In this document: piece after piece, positions 18,385 to 26,783 of the stretch
Layout of the letters: every line of letters begins with the position of its first letter
How positions within the stretch are numbered: position 1 is the stretch's first letter
Source: CAYVHB01 sp964450865
Lineage (GTDB): Bacteria; Bacillota; Clostridia; Saccharofermentanales; UBA5734
Direction of reading: 5' to 3'
DNA length: 64,000 nt
Assembly (NCBI GenBank): GCA_964450865.1
Contig: CAYVHB010000007.1
Coordinates: 48,569-112,568, forward strand
The notes under the pieces: model-generated
Database searches by the model: none
Seen by the model: the letters and a program-made list of their open reading frames with translations, nothing else
What the model was told of the DNA's origin: nothing
Translations under genes and position numbers: made by a program

Positions 18385-18429
18385 ATGAAGAATGAGGAGG
18401 ATTCTCGCTTACCCTTTGTTTTTCTATGA
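18385..18429 (+). CDS. Possible 14-codon peptide with a strong ribosome binding site
   Basis: Directly after the terminator the sequence TAAAGGAGGAAACT precedes an ATG and a 14-codon frame (MKNEEDSRLPFVFL, stop TGA). The site is as good as any in the window, yet nothing on the + strand follows for the next kilobase. It could be a leader peptide, a remnant of a lost gene start, or chance. No function can be given. Confidence 0.25.
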   Translation: MKNEEDSRLPFVFL

Positions 18430-18584
18430 CTTGATCATAACAATCGTCTGTGACTTATTGTAGTTTGAAATGTTAACGTTCTTTGAACCTTCTGCAGTAT
18501 TTTCAGGCACAAAGACAATTATTATTTATCTTTCATTTATAATGCGCCAGACACGTATCATGGACCAGATATAAGGCACCCTGA

Positions 18585-19085
18585 TCAGCCGGAAGTCCGC
18601 CGGCCGCGATCCATGGCGATTGTCCCGGTGCGAACAATCTCAAGGATCCCGAAAGGATGCAGCAAGTCGGTCAGGGCCTGGATCTTGTCCGGACTACCGG
18701 AAATCGCAATCGTCAGGGTATTGAAAGCCACATCGACAATGCGGGCCCGGAATACATTGACCAGATTGATCAGGTCTGTTTTCTTGTCATCCGGCGCATC
18801 AACCATGACCAGGCACAATTCCATCAGGACTGATTCATCGTTGTCGATCCGCTTGATCTTGACCAGGTCGGTTATCCGGTTCAGACGGCTGATAACCGTA
18901 TCAACGGCGGTGTTATCACCGTCGACGATGATTGTCATGCGGACCACGCCGGGTTTCTCGGTCGCCCCGACGGCCAGGCTTTCAATATTACAATTAGCCT
19001 CGCCAAATAATTGGGAGACGTGCCAGAGAACACCGGCCCGGTCCTCAACCCAGACCGATAAAATGGTTTTACGATATCTTGACAT
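18585..19085 (-). CDS. ilvN: Acetolactate synthase small (regulatory) subunit
   Basis: Regulatory subunit that activates acetolactate synthase and confers valine feedback. The 166-residue protein has the N-terminal ACT domain (LSVWVEDRAGVLWHVSQLFG, then NIESLAVGATEKPGVVRMTI) and the C-terminal IlvH-type half. AGGAGG lies eight bases before the ATG. It is the last gene of an apparent buk-ptb-ilvN operon, 43 bp after ptb; the catalytic subunit gene is not in the window, so the pairing is unusual. Confidence 0.92.
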   Translation of the reverse strand: MSRYRKTILSVWVEDRAGVLWHVSQLFGEANCNIESLAVGATEKPGVVRMTIIVDGDNTAVDTVISRLNRITDLVKIKRIDNDESVLMELCLVMVDAPDDKKTDLINLVNVFRARIVDVAFNTLTIAISGSPDKIQALTDLLHPFGILEIVRTGTIAMDRGRRTSG

Positions 19086-19128
19086 GGATTCCCCTCCTGT
19101 TGAAAGACTTGTCTTCGCCCGGCTCCGT

Positions 19129-20028
19129 TCAGGACTCGCGGATGGCCAGTGCCATCAGGATCGAGTAATACTTGGCTGCGGCGCTTTCGGCCCGGGACGT
19201 GACGACCAGGGGCACGCGGGCACCGGTAATCAGGCCGCAAGAGCGGGCCTGATAGAGAAATATCAGGGCCTTGACCAGGATGTTCCCGGCTTCGATATCA
19301 GGCACCAGCAAAATGTCGGCTTCACCGGACACCGGACTGCTGATGCCTTTATGCAAAGCGGCTTCCTTGCTGATCGCATTGTCCATCCCCAGCGGACCAT
19401 CAACGACGCAGTCAGTCAGCTGGCCCCGCTGGCTCATCATGGTCAGGGCCGCCGCATCCAGGGTCGCCTGCATGGCCGGATTAACGGTTTCCACGGCTGC
19501 CAGGACAGCGACTTTGGGCCGGGCCGTGCCGAGGGCCCGGCAGACATTGACCGCATTGCGGATGATATCGGCCTTCTGGCGCAGGTCAGGCGTGATGTTG
19601 ATACCGGCATCGGTAATGAACAGCAGCCGGCCGTAGTGTTCGACTTCGTATACGCCGATATGGCTTAGCAAACGATTGGTGCGCAAACCCTTTTCCTTTT
19701 CCAGAACCGCCTTCAACAAGTCCGATGTCTGCATCAGGCCCTTCATCAGGACATCCGCTTCACCACTATTGACCAGGTTGACGGCAATGTCCGCAGCCCG
19801 CCGCGGATCGAGCTCCTTGATGATCGTCATCCGCGAGACGTCAATTTGCAAATCATCCGCATAGGCGAAGATCTTTTCCTTGTCACCGATTAAAATCGGG
19901 GCAGCGTATCCCTTGGTGTAAACGTCGTGCAGGGACTGCAGCACATGATCATCATGGGCTGCGGCAACGGCAATGCGTCCCGGCGGCCGACCCGTGAGCA
20001 GTGTCTCGATCTGTTCCAGTTTTTCCAT
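19129..20028 (-). CDS. ptb: Phosphate butyryltransferase (Ptb-type phosphotransacylase)
   Basis: Converts butyryl-CoA (or a branched acyl-CoA) plus phosphate to acyl phosphate and CoA. The 299-residue protein has the phosphotransacetylase fold: RIAVAAAHDDHVLQSLHDVY, then ADVLMKGLMQTSDLLKAVL, ITDAGINITPDL and PDIEAGNILVKALIFL, the order seen in Ptb. The neighbour upstream is butyrate kinase, which decides between Ptb and Pta. AGGGGG lies before the ATG. Acetyl or propionyl specificity cannot be excluded from sequence. Confidence 0.9.
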   Translation of the reverse strand: MEKLEQIETLLTGRPPGRIAVAAAHDDHVLQSLHDVYTKGYAAPILIGDKEKIFAYADDLQIDVSRMTIIKELDPRRAADIAVNLVNSGEADVLMKGLMQTSDLLKAVLEKEKGLRTNRLLSHIGVYEVEHYGRLLFITDAGINITPDLRQKADIIRNAVNVCRALGTARPKVAVLAAVETVNPAMQATLDAAALTMMSQRGQLTDCVVDGPLGMDNAISKEAALHKGISSPVSGEADILLVPDIEAGNILVKALIFLYQARSCGLITGARVPLVVTSRAESAAAKYYSILMALAIRES

Positions 20029-20070
20029 GCTAGATCCCCCTTCTGGCTGTTTTGTCCTGCAGCTGTCTGA

Positions 20071-21183
20071 TCAATGGCTGTCCAGATTCGATGGTCCGGG
20101 CTCCTGCGCATAGATCCGGGCAGTCTCCTGTCCCAGCAAGACGCGCCTGGCTCCGGCAGCCAGCGCCTGAAGTTCGTTTTCTCCGGGGAAAATCATGACC
20201 GGGCCCAGATATTGAATCAAGGCTGTAATAGCCCGCGTCAGCCATTGGCTCCTCGCCAGGCCGCCCGTCAGCACAATGGCATCAACCTGGCCAGCCAGAC
20301 AGGTCGCCGAGGCGCCGATCTGCTTGGCGACCTGATAAGCCATCGCATCGAGGCATTCCGCATAATCGGCGCGGCCGGCTGCGGCGGTCTCGATCGCCTG
20401 AACATCGGTCGTGCCGCAATAGGCCATCAGGCCACCCTGGCCGACCAGCATACGCCGGATCTGGGCTGGCGTGGCCTTGCCAGACTCGTAGAAGTCCAGT
20501 AATTGCAGGCTGGGAACGCTGCCCGCCCGTTCTGGCGAAAAGGGGCCTTCCTCCAGCGCATTGTTGACATCGATAACCAGGCCGCGGCGATGGGCGCCGA
20601 CAGAAATGCCACCACCCAGGTGGGCTACAACCAGGTTGATAGTTTCATAAGACCGGCCCAGCTGTGCAGCAGCCATTCTGGCAACCGCTTTCTGATTCAA
20701 GGCGTGAAAGGTCGACTTGCGGCGAAATTGAGGCAGGCCGGTATACCGGGCCAGCGCAATCATTTCGTCCACAGATACCGGATCAACAATAAACGCCGGC
20801 TTGCCGGCCTGGGCAGCGAGGCGGGCCGCTATCAGCGCACCCAGGTTACTGGCGTGCTCACCATATCGATTGCGCCGCAGATCATCCAGCATAGCCGCGT
20901 TAATCAGGTAGGTTCCACTGGCAACGCCGTGGATCAGGCCACCCCGGCCAACGAAGGCATCAACTGCTGGCAGGCCAGCCAGGCTGGCTTGCCTTAAACC
21001 GGTCAGCAAGGCCGCCTCAATGGCAGACAGACGCAGGGGCAGCTGGCTGGTGACATTGGGACAGGCCAGGATTGATGCGGCATCATGACGGATGACGGCC
21101 TCATGCAGGCAGGCATCATCAGCAAAAAGAGCCGTCTTGGTCGATGTAGAGCCGGGATTGATCGCGAAAATAATCGACGGCAT
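20071..21183 (-). CDS. buk: Butyrate kinase
   Basis: Makes ATP from butyryl phosphate in the last step of butyrate or branched-chain fatty acid formation. The 370-residue protein starts MPSIIFAINPGSTSTKTALF, the acetate/butyrate kinase signature, and has VAHLGGGISVGAHRRG and DAIVLTGGLARS. The ATG at 21183 follows GGAGG; an in-frame ATG at 21228 without such a site would add 15 residues. It precedes ptb by 42 bp, the reverse of the ptb-buk order common in clostridia. Being slightly longer than usual (about 355) is due to the C-terminus. Confidence 0.92.
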   Translation of the reverse strand: MPSIIFAINPGSTSTKTALFADDACLHEAVIRHDAASILACPNVTSQLPLRLSAIEAALLTGLRQASLAGLPAVDAFVGRGGLIHGVASGTYLINAAMLDDLRRNRYGEHASNLGALIAARLAAQAGKPAFIVDPVSVDEMIALARYTGLPQFRRKSTFHALNQKAVARMAAAQLGRSYETINLVVAHLGGGISVGAHRRGLVIDVNNALEEGPFSPERAGSVPSLQLLDFYESGKATPAQIRRMLVGQGGLMAYCGTTDVQAIETAAAGRADYAECLDAMAYQVAKQIGASATCLAGQVDAIVLTGGLARSQWLTRAITALIQYLGPVMIFPGENELQALAAGARRVLLGQETARIYAQEPGPSNLDSH

Positions 21184-21210
21184 AAATCCTCCATGGGTTC
21201 TGTCCGGTCT

Positions 21211-21293
21211 CATCCGGCCGGCTTTCATTCGACCCGAAACATCCAGCCGGCTTATATTCGACCCGGATTCATCTGGCCGGCATTAATTCGACA
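21211..21293. repeat. Three 29-30 bp tandem units starting in the 3' end of the transglutaminase gene
   Basis: Units begin at 21211, 21240 and 21270, each of the form CATCyrGCCGGC...ATTCGAC. On the minus strand the first unit (21270-21293) holds the last codons and TGA stop of the transglutaminase gene, and the next two are diverged copies. The furthest copy still has a TGA at the equivalent place. Confidence 0.85.
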
Positions 21294-22651
21294 ATGATAA
21301 CCTGCTTGCTGACATCCAGCCGATAGGACAAAGCCCTTACCCCAGCCTGATCGGTCAGGATCGATACGACAATTTTCTCGACGGACTTGCGACTGGGCAG
21401 ATCAGAACCCGTATAGAGCAGTTCCAGCTGATCGACCGTCTGGTCACCCAGATCAGAGTCATTGACAAAGGCCCGGAATTTCTGTTTGTATTCATCCAGG
21501 CTGGAGACCAGCAAATCCTGCTCACGATAATAATGGGCACCGTCGATTGCACACACCGGATAATCACTGGCTTTCCAGTCATGCGTTTCCCGCATCACGG
21601 TGTCAGATCGCAAAAAGTTCACATGATCCGGCTTGTCGGTCGAGCCGCCGTCAGGAACCGGATCATCGTGGGTCACATCCAGATGGTAAGGCTGGCCAGC
21701 GATCCAGACCAGATTCCAGGCATGATCAATCTCCGATGCCTGGCCATTGATCAGTTCAACCCGGAATCCAAGCTCACTGGCTATCAGCTGAAAGGCCTGG
21801 GCATAGCCCTGACACAAGGAAATCTGGTCCAGGAGCGCACTGGCTGCATTGTTATGAGCCTGATTCAGTGTCTGGTCATAGACGATGCGGCGGACCAGGG
21901 TATCATGGATCACCTGCAGTTGTTGCCAGGCCTGTGTCTTCTTTTCAGCCTTGGCTGCGATCTGCCGGGCTGCGGTGAACAGTTCGTCCTGGCGCGCCTG
22001 CAATTCTGCAGCGGATGAGTGCTTGTATTCGTCCAGATAACCCAGTTTCAAGGTCATGGCCGAGAGCCGGGTCCGCAGGCCTTTTTGAAAGGTATAATTG
22101 AGTTTGGCTGAGCCATCCAGCCAGAAAAATTGCGGATTCTGGCGATAGACCTTCTCGTAAACATCATATACCAGTTTAACAACAGCATCACTCTGCCGCT
22201 CGGAAATCTGGTATCCCTCGAGGGCCTTGTCAAGGATGATTTCAGCCGAAAAATCCTCAATGCCAGCCTGGATCAAAGCCTGCAGGTGTCCGGCGAGGGC
22301 ATCGTCCGGCAGGTCCTGGCCAGGCTGCTCAGTGGTTTGTTCGTCTCCGGCAGGGGTATCGGATTCCATGGAGGATGCCAGGGAACTGACCTGGTCAGAA
22401 AGCGAAGACCAGCCTTCACTGAAGCGATCAATCCCGGAGTGAACTGAATCACGCCATTGATTTAAATCCAGACAGCCGCTGGCCGTCATGATCACGATAA
22501 ACAGGCAGACTATCAGCAAACAATGGCGCCGCAAATGGTTTCCGGCCCGGGCCTTGCCGGGCATGGCCGGTTGAGTTTTCTTATCTGAGGTCTGAAATCG
22601 CTCAGTGCCTGTTTTTTGTGCTGATTCTGGCCTGGCGATCAAATTGGCCAT
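21269..22651 (-). CDS. Transglutaminase-like lipoprotein
   Basis: Probable extracytoplasmic protein with a cysteine-protease-like transglutaminase core; 460 residues. A 45-residue basic N-terminus precedes one hydrophobic segment (CLLIVCLFIVIMTASGC) ending in a lipobox, so it may be a lipoprotein with an unusually long leader; an internal start is possible. The catalytic Cys lies in SLCQGYAQAFQLIASELG, the His in EIDHAWNLVWI, and the Asp in PYHLDVTHDD. In bacteria such proteins act on peptides or cell-wall material, but the substrate is unknown. The gene is followed by copies of its own end. Confidence 0.8.
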   Translation of the reverse strand: MANLIARPESAQKTGTERFQTSDKKTQPAMPGKARAGNHLRRHCLLIVCLFIVIMTASGCLDLNQWRDSVHSGIDRFSEGWSSLSDQVSSLASSMESDTPAGDEQTTEQPGQDLPDDALAGHLQALIQAGIEDFSAEIILDKALEGYQISERQSDAVVKLVYDVYEKVYRQNPQFFWLDGSAKLNYTFQKGLRTRLSAMTLKLGYLDEYKHSSAAELQARQDELFTAARQIAAKAEKKTQAWQQLQVIHDTLVRRIVYDQTLNQAHNNAASALLDQISLCQGYAQAFQLIASELGFRVELINGQASEIDHAWNLVWIAGQPYHLDVTHDDPVPDGGSTDKPDHVNFLRSDTVMRETHDWKASDYPVCAIDGAHYYREQDLLVSSLDEYKQKFRAFVNDSDLGDQTVDQLELLYTGSDLPSRKSVEKIVVSILTDQAGVRALSYRLDVSKQVIIVELMPAR

Positions 22652-22755
22652 TGTATTCCACTCCTGTCCATGCAGGACAACTGATTATCTGCAGACCAGA
22701 TCCGCCTGGCGACACAATCAGCAAAAACGCCTGGACTTGCCTGACAAACTGACTG

Positions 22756-22831
22756 TTGACTGGCAAGCTGATTGCTAGCGGGCGACATCCGGCTATTGAC
22801 TGGCAAGCTGATTACTTGCGGGCGTCCGTTG
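22756..22831. repeat. Tandem copy of the 3' end of the zinc-ribbon membrane protein gene
   Basis: TTGACTGGCAAGCTGATT at 22796, which spans the gene's stop codon, recurs at 22756, followed by GCGGGCG in both. Unit length is 40. On the minus strand the copy carries a TAG in the frame that ends with TAA in the gene. Confidence 0.8.
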
Positions 22832-23738
22832 ATTTAAGGACGTATGTACTCTTTTTGAGAAAGAACAGCTGCATGACGGTTGCAATCGCAAAGGCGGCCA
22901 GTGTCAGCAAGCCATATTGCCAGAAATTAATAGCCTGATTATTGAAAGTGGGCAGGAGGATCAGGGCCATGATCGCCAGATAGGCCATATTCATGCTGCG
23001 CTTGGTCCGGGTATTGAAGGTGATCGGCTGACTGCAGCGGGCGCAGACGAAATCATAGCGGCTGGGGATATAATTCTTCCAGGATTTGACCGGTACGTGC
23101 GCACAAGTCTCGACTTGCGGGCCCGGCTGGTTCGCAGCAGCAGATGAATGCTGGCCCGCTGGCGCACTTTTGCCGGACTGGCCGGCTTGACCGGGCCTGG
23201 CAGATTCAGCATTAGTCTGAGCCTGGCGCTCATAAGCTGCGTACATGGCCATCAGGTCAAGCTGTTCCTGGGTATATTGAGTCGGGGCAGCATCCGGTCC
23301 GGATCCATCCCGGGCGGCGGCTGATTGACCCAACGTTGCAGCTGGCGCCTGGACCGTCGCCTGATCAGCCTGGCTTGCCGAAGCCTGACGGCCAGCTGCT
23401 TCATCAGCGACTCCAGCCGGGCCGGGTGCCGGTTCATCAGGCTCAACCGTTTCGTACTTTCCGAAACGCAAGAGCAGATACTCCACGACCAGATAGAATA
23501 GAATCATGCCGACCATGATGGAAAGATCAATGATGATCCGTCTGACACTGGGCTCACCCTTGCCGGTACTGAGCGCCTTAAAGAGCAGGACTGCCACAAA
23601 TACAGCACCGAGGATCCGGTTGATATTGCGCAATTTCGCAATCAGCTCAATAGTTTCACCACAATGCCGGCAAATATAAACCGGTTTACGGGCAAACAGG
23701 AGTTTGATTTTGATATGGGGTTCATGATTACAGCTCAT
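22812..23738 (-). CDS. Membrane protein with duplicated zinc-ribbon plus two-helix module
   Basis: Unrecognised 308-residue protein with an internal duplication. Each half starts with a Cys-His and CxxC ribbon (CNHEPHIKIK...YICRHCG near residue 3-26, and CAHVPVKSW...FVCARCS near 213-237) followed by a basic segment and two membrane helices (about 41-95 and 252-297). An acidic/Ala-Gln-rich linker of about 100 residues joins the halves. Zinc binding by both ribbons is inferred. A membrane-anchored sensor or assembly role is possible, but no function can be assigned. The start has AGGAG 13 bases upstream, rather far, and a 21-bp repeat array lies just beyond. Confidence 0.7.
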   Translation of the reverse strand: MSCNHEPHIKIKLLFARKPVYICRHCGETIELIAKLRNINRILGAVFVAVLLFKALSTGKGEPSVRRIIIDLSIMVGMILFYLVVEYLLLRFGKYETVEPDEPAPGPAGVADEAAGRQASASQADQATVQAPAATLGQSAAARDGSGPDAAPTQYTQEQLDLMAMYAAYERQAQTNAESARPGQAGQSGKSAPAGQHSSAAANQPGPQVETCAHVPVKSWKNYIPSRYDFVCARCSQPITFNTRTKRSMNMAYLAIMALILLPTFNNQAINFWQYGLLTLAAFAIATVMQLFFLKKSTYVLKSTDARK

Positions 23739-23810
23739 AATGGTTCGTGACTCCTATAATGCGACCGGTCTTGCCGGAAATGCGAATCGAACTGCCGGAC
23801 AGGCGGATGC

Positions 23811-23978
23811 GATATGCTGGAATTGCGATTCGATATGCTGGAATTGCGATTCGATATGCTGGAATTGCGATTCGATATGCTGGAATTGCGATTCGATATG
23901 CGGTAAATACAATTTGATATACTGGCATTGCGATTCGATATGCGGTAAATGCAATTTGATATGCTGGCATTATAGACG
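23811..23978. repeat. 21-bp tandem array (seven full units) between thpR and the membrane protein gene
   Basis: Units GATATGCTGGAATTGCGATTC start at 23811, 23832, 23853 and 23874 (identical), then 23895, 23916 and 23937 diverge with an alternating 42-bp super-period, and an eighth breaks off at 23958. The period is a multiple of three, so both strands stay open: a minus-strand frame reads a (AYRIAIP)n heptad and a plus-strand frame reads (CDSICWN)n. The unit resembles the last bases of thpR (AGCTATACAATTTGC), which stops at 23981. Confidence 0.9.
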
Positions 23979-23980
23979 AT

Positions 23981-24649
23981 TCAGGGCAAATTGTATAGCT
24001 GACTGCCAGCCAGGCGGACGTAGGTCAGGCGATCCTGCACGCGGGCACTGTGCATCAGGGACAGCCCGGTAACCGGCCAGGTAATCGGTGCGTATAAATC
24101 AGGCAAGCATGAAAGAGCCGGGCCCGCCATTTTCGCCAGGCTTGCTGAGTGCTCCGAGTCAGCTGAACATCCCGGGCTGGACTTCTGGCTGGTTGGGTCG
24201 GTTGGGCCTGTCAGCTGAGGCCAGCGGTCAGGCGACTTCAGGCGCACATCCCGGGCAATCGTGATATGCGGCACAAATGGCCGGCTGTCGTCTGGCAAGC
24301 CAGCCTGGATGAGCGACTGCTGCAATTGCCGGTAAAGGACTTGCAGGGGATGTGCGCGCGTGGCACAGCCCGCCAGCCCTAGCCAGAGGATATCATGATG
24401 CCGGCCAAAGGTACCGGCGCCACTGACAGCCAGGGAGAACGGCGCCGGCCCGGTCGTTGCCGCATTCAGAATCTCAATCAGCACGGGTAGCTGCGCCGGA
24501 TCGCATTCACCCAGGAAATGGACGGTCAGATGCAGATTGTCGGGCCGGGTCCAGCGGGCACGGTCCGTGAATGGCTCATAAGCGTGGGCGGCCGCAGCAA
24601 GCGCGGCGCGGATCTCCCGGTCCGCTTCGATCGCATAAAACAGGCGCAT
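23981..24649 (-). CDS. thpR: RNA 2',3'-cyclic phosphodiesterase (ThpR/LigT family)
   Basis: Opens 2',3'-cyclic phosphate ends of RNA. The 222-residue protein carries both catalytic HxT motifs: HLTVHF (around residue 40) and HITIAR (around 128). It is longer than the usual 180-190 residues owing to a Ser/Pro-rich insertion after the second motif, before the final strand LTYVRLAGSQL. GGGAGG lies nine bases before the ATG. It is 75 bp downstream of hflC and could be read from the hflKC promoter. Confidence 0.88.
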   Translation of the reverse strand: MRLFYAIEADREIRAALAAAAHAYEPFTDRARWTRPDNLHLTVHFLGECDPAQLPVLIEILNAATTGPAPFSLAVSGAGTFGRHHDILWLGLAGCATRAHPLQVLYRQLQQSLIQAGLPDDSRPFVPHITIARDVRLKSPDRWPQLTGPTDPTSQKSSPGCSADSEHSASLAKMAGPALSCLPDLYAPITWPVTGLSLMHSARVQDRLTYVRLAGSQLYNLP

Positions 24650-24724
24650 GAATTGGGCACCTCCCTGCCGGGCCAGCGTCCAACCGTCCGGCTGTCCGGC
24701 CAGGCTGTACAGATAACAGCCAGA

Positions 24725-25621
24725 TCATCCCTGGGGCTGGTTCTTCAAGATCTTGGCCAACGGCGAATCGGCGCCGAGGATAATCGTCTTCTCGCCTTGC
24801 AGAGACTTGCGGATCGCTTCCAATTCACGGACAAAGACATAGAAATCGGCCTTGGCCGGATCATTGTACAATTCCTTGAGGGTCTTCATGAATTCCTGCT
24901 CACCTTCACCAGTCAGGCGCTGGGCCTGGGCATTGGCCTCGCCAAGCAGGATCTCGACGGTCTTGTCCGTTTCGTTGCGGATCTTGGCCGCCTCGTATTC
25001 GCCATCGGCCTTGAAGGAAGCTGCCATCTGGACCCGTTCGGAGATCATCCTGTCATAAACAGCGGCTTCGTTATCACTGGGCAGGTCAAAACGCTTGATT
25101 TCGACTGACTGGATGCGGACACCGTAGCCCTTGAGCTGGGTTGCCACCTGTTCAGTGATCTGCTTATTGAGGGAGGTCCGGCTACCTTCACCATCCGAGA
25201 TGATCTCACTCTGCTGCAGGCTGCCCATGACGTTCTTGATCACACTGTAGGTGCTGGCGTCAATACGCTTCTGCATCTCATTGATATTGCCGACCGTCCG
25301 GATAAAGGTCGTGACATCCTCAATGGCCCAGATCGAATAGCTGTCAACAATCATGGCCTTCTTGTCAGCCGTCAGAACCTCCGACGGATTGACATTATAG
25401 ATCATCTGCTTCTTGGTCAGGCGGTTGATATCCTGGATCAGCGGCACCTTGGCTTTCAGGCCGGCCGTGGTCTCAATCGCGCCGATTTTGCCAAACTGCG
25501 TGATATATACGTACTCACCTTCCTTGACGGTATAAAGTGAACCGGATAACAGGATCAGGGCCAGCAGGAAAATAACGACTGAAAAAATAACCCGCTTCAC
25601 AGGGAATGGACTGGTCGTCAT
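24725..25621 (-). CDS. hflC: HflC-like SPFH/prohibitin-domain membrane protein
   Basis: Partner of HflK in a membrane complex that controls the FtsH protease. The protein (298 residues from the ATG at 25621, AGGAGG seven bases upstream) has an N-terminal membrane helix (VIFSVVIFLLALILLSGSLY), the SPFH domain from VKEGEYVYITQFGKI to VQSVEIKRFDLP, and the helical EAKADGEYEA-type tail. A GTG nine bases further upstream is part of the ribosome binding region. It follows hflK by 18 bp. Confidence 0.92.
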   Translation of the reverse strand: MTTSPFPVKRVIFSVVIFLLALILLSGSLYTVKEGEYVYITQFGKIGAIETTAGLKAKVPLIQDINRLTKKQMIYNVNPSEVLTADKKAMIVDSYSIWAIEDVTTFIRTVGNINEMQKRIDASTYSVIKNVMGSLQQSEIISDGEGSRTSLNKQITEQVATQLKGYGVRIQSVEIKRFDLPSDNEAAVYDRMISERVQMAASFKADGEYEAAKIRNETDKTVEILLGEANAQAQRLTGEGEQEFMKTLKELYNDPAKADFYVFVRELEAIRKSLQGEKTIILGADSPLAKILKNQPQG

Positions 25622-25639
25622 GGCTGTCACCTCCTAGAT

Positions 25640-26587
25640 TCAATTGCCGCTGCCCGACGCCTGGCCGGTCAGTGATTCCAGCGGCAGCAGCTTCAGCGTA
25701 CCCGTTCCGTCGTCAATGTAGACCGTTATTCCGGGCAGGACGGCTTCAATCATTTCCAGATACATCCGCTGGCGGGTAATAGCGGGGAAATTGACGTATT
25801 CATTGAACATCGCCAGGAAGCGGTCCCGCTCGCCGACTGCCTCATTGATGCGGGCCTGCTTGGCGCCTTCCGCATTTTTGACAATCTTGTCAGCCTCGGC
25901 CCTGGCCGCCGGGATCCGGCTGTTCTGGTATTCGAGGGCCTGGTTGATGGCCGTGGCTTTCTGCTGCTTGGCTGTTTCCACGTCACGGAATGCCTTGGCG
26001 ACGTTTTCAGTCGGCGGTTCGCTGTCATTGACCTTGACATCAAGAACCATCAGGCCGATGTCATTATTCATCAGCGTGCCCGTCAGCATCTCCTTGACAT
26101 CGGCCTGGATCTGGATCTTGCCAATAGTCAGCACGTCGTCAATCCCCCGGGTGCCAACGACCGAACGGACACTGCCCTGGATCATGTTTTTCAGGATCAG
26201 GTTGGGGTTGTCGGTGGTGTAAAGATATTTGTAGGGGTCACTGATTTTCCACTCGACGAAGAAATCAATATTGACGATGTTCATGTCGCCGGTAATCATG
26301 TTGCTTTCTTCAGGAATGCTGCTGTACGATCCATCCGGATTCTGCACATAGCCCAGCTCAATCTTCTGCGTCAGGTTGACAGGCAGAATACTGACAGACT
26401 GGATCGGCCAGGGCAGTTTGAAATTAAGACCGGCGCCAACCGTGCGCGTATAACGGCCAAATGTCGTGACAACGGCCTGCTCACTCTCCTTGACGGTAAA
26501 ACCGGCAGTCAGGCCAATGGCCAGGATGATAATCGCCAGGGGGATTACCAGGACCAGGAGCCAGACCCGTTTGGGGTTGATTTTCAT
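25640..26587 (-). CDS. hflK: HflK-like SPFH/prohibitin-domain membrane protein
   Basis: First gene of the hflK-hflC pair; 315 residues. It has an N-terminal helix (VWLLVLVIPLAIIILAIGLTAG), then VKESEQAVVTTFGRYTRTVGAGLNFKLPWPIQSV, the HflK signature, and the SPFH domain with the long helical region EYQNSRIPAARAEADKIV. The N-terminal Gly/Gln-rich extension of proteobacterial HflK is missing, as is usual in other phyla. The protein is predicted to sit at the membrane with its bulk outside. Confidence 0.92.
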   Translation of the reverse strand: MKINPKRVWLLVLVIPLAIIILAIGLTAGFTVKESEQAVVTTFGRYTRTVGAGLNFKLPWPIQSVSILPVNLTQKIELGYVQNPDGSYSSIPEESNMITGDMNIVNIDFFVEWKISDPYKYLYTTDNPNLILKNMIQGSVRSVVGTRGIDDVLTIGKIQIQADVKEMLTGTLMNNDIGLMVLDVKVNDSEPPTENVAKAFRDVETAKQQKATAINQALEYQNSRIPAARAEADKIVKNAEGAKQARINEAVGERDRFLAMFNEYVNFPAITRQRMYLEMIEAVLPGITVYIDDGTGTLKLLPLESLTGQASGSGN

Positions 26588-26623
26588 ACGATACCTCCAG
26601 CTTGATTGCTTGCTGCATTTAAA

Positions 26624-26689
26624 AAACCAGTCTGAATGGACCGGACCAGGCCAGATTGAACCGGGCTGGAAAAGTCGTCAGACTGGTTT
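26624..26689 (-). terminator. Terminator between galT and hflK
   Basis: Twelve-base-pair outer stem, 26624-26635 (AAACCAGTCTGA) with 26678-26689, enclosing 42 bases that can fold further. Read on the minus strand the second arm runs into TTTTTT. Confidence 0.75.
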
Positions 26690-26783
26690 TATTGTACGTC
26701 ATCGCTGCGGGGCTGTCTATCTGGTCAGGCCGGCACAGAACGGCCGGGCCGGATCACACGAAGGTGACATGTGCAAGCCCAGG

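Noticed and set aside
23811..23978. CRISPR array
   Set aside because: Units of 21 bp are directly joined without unique spacers, and no cas gene is present.
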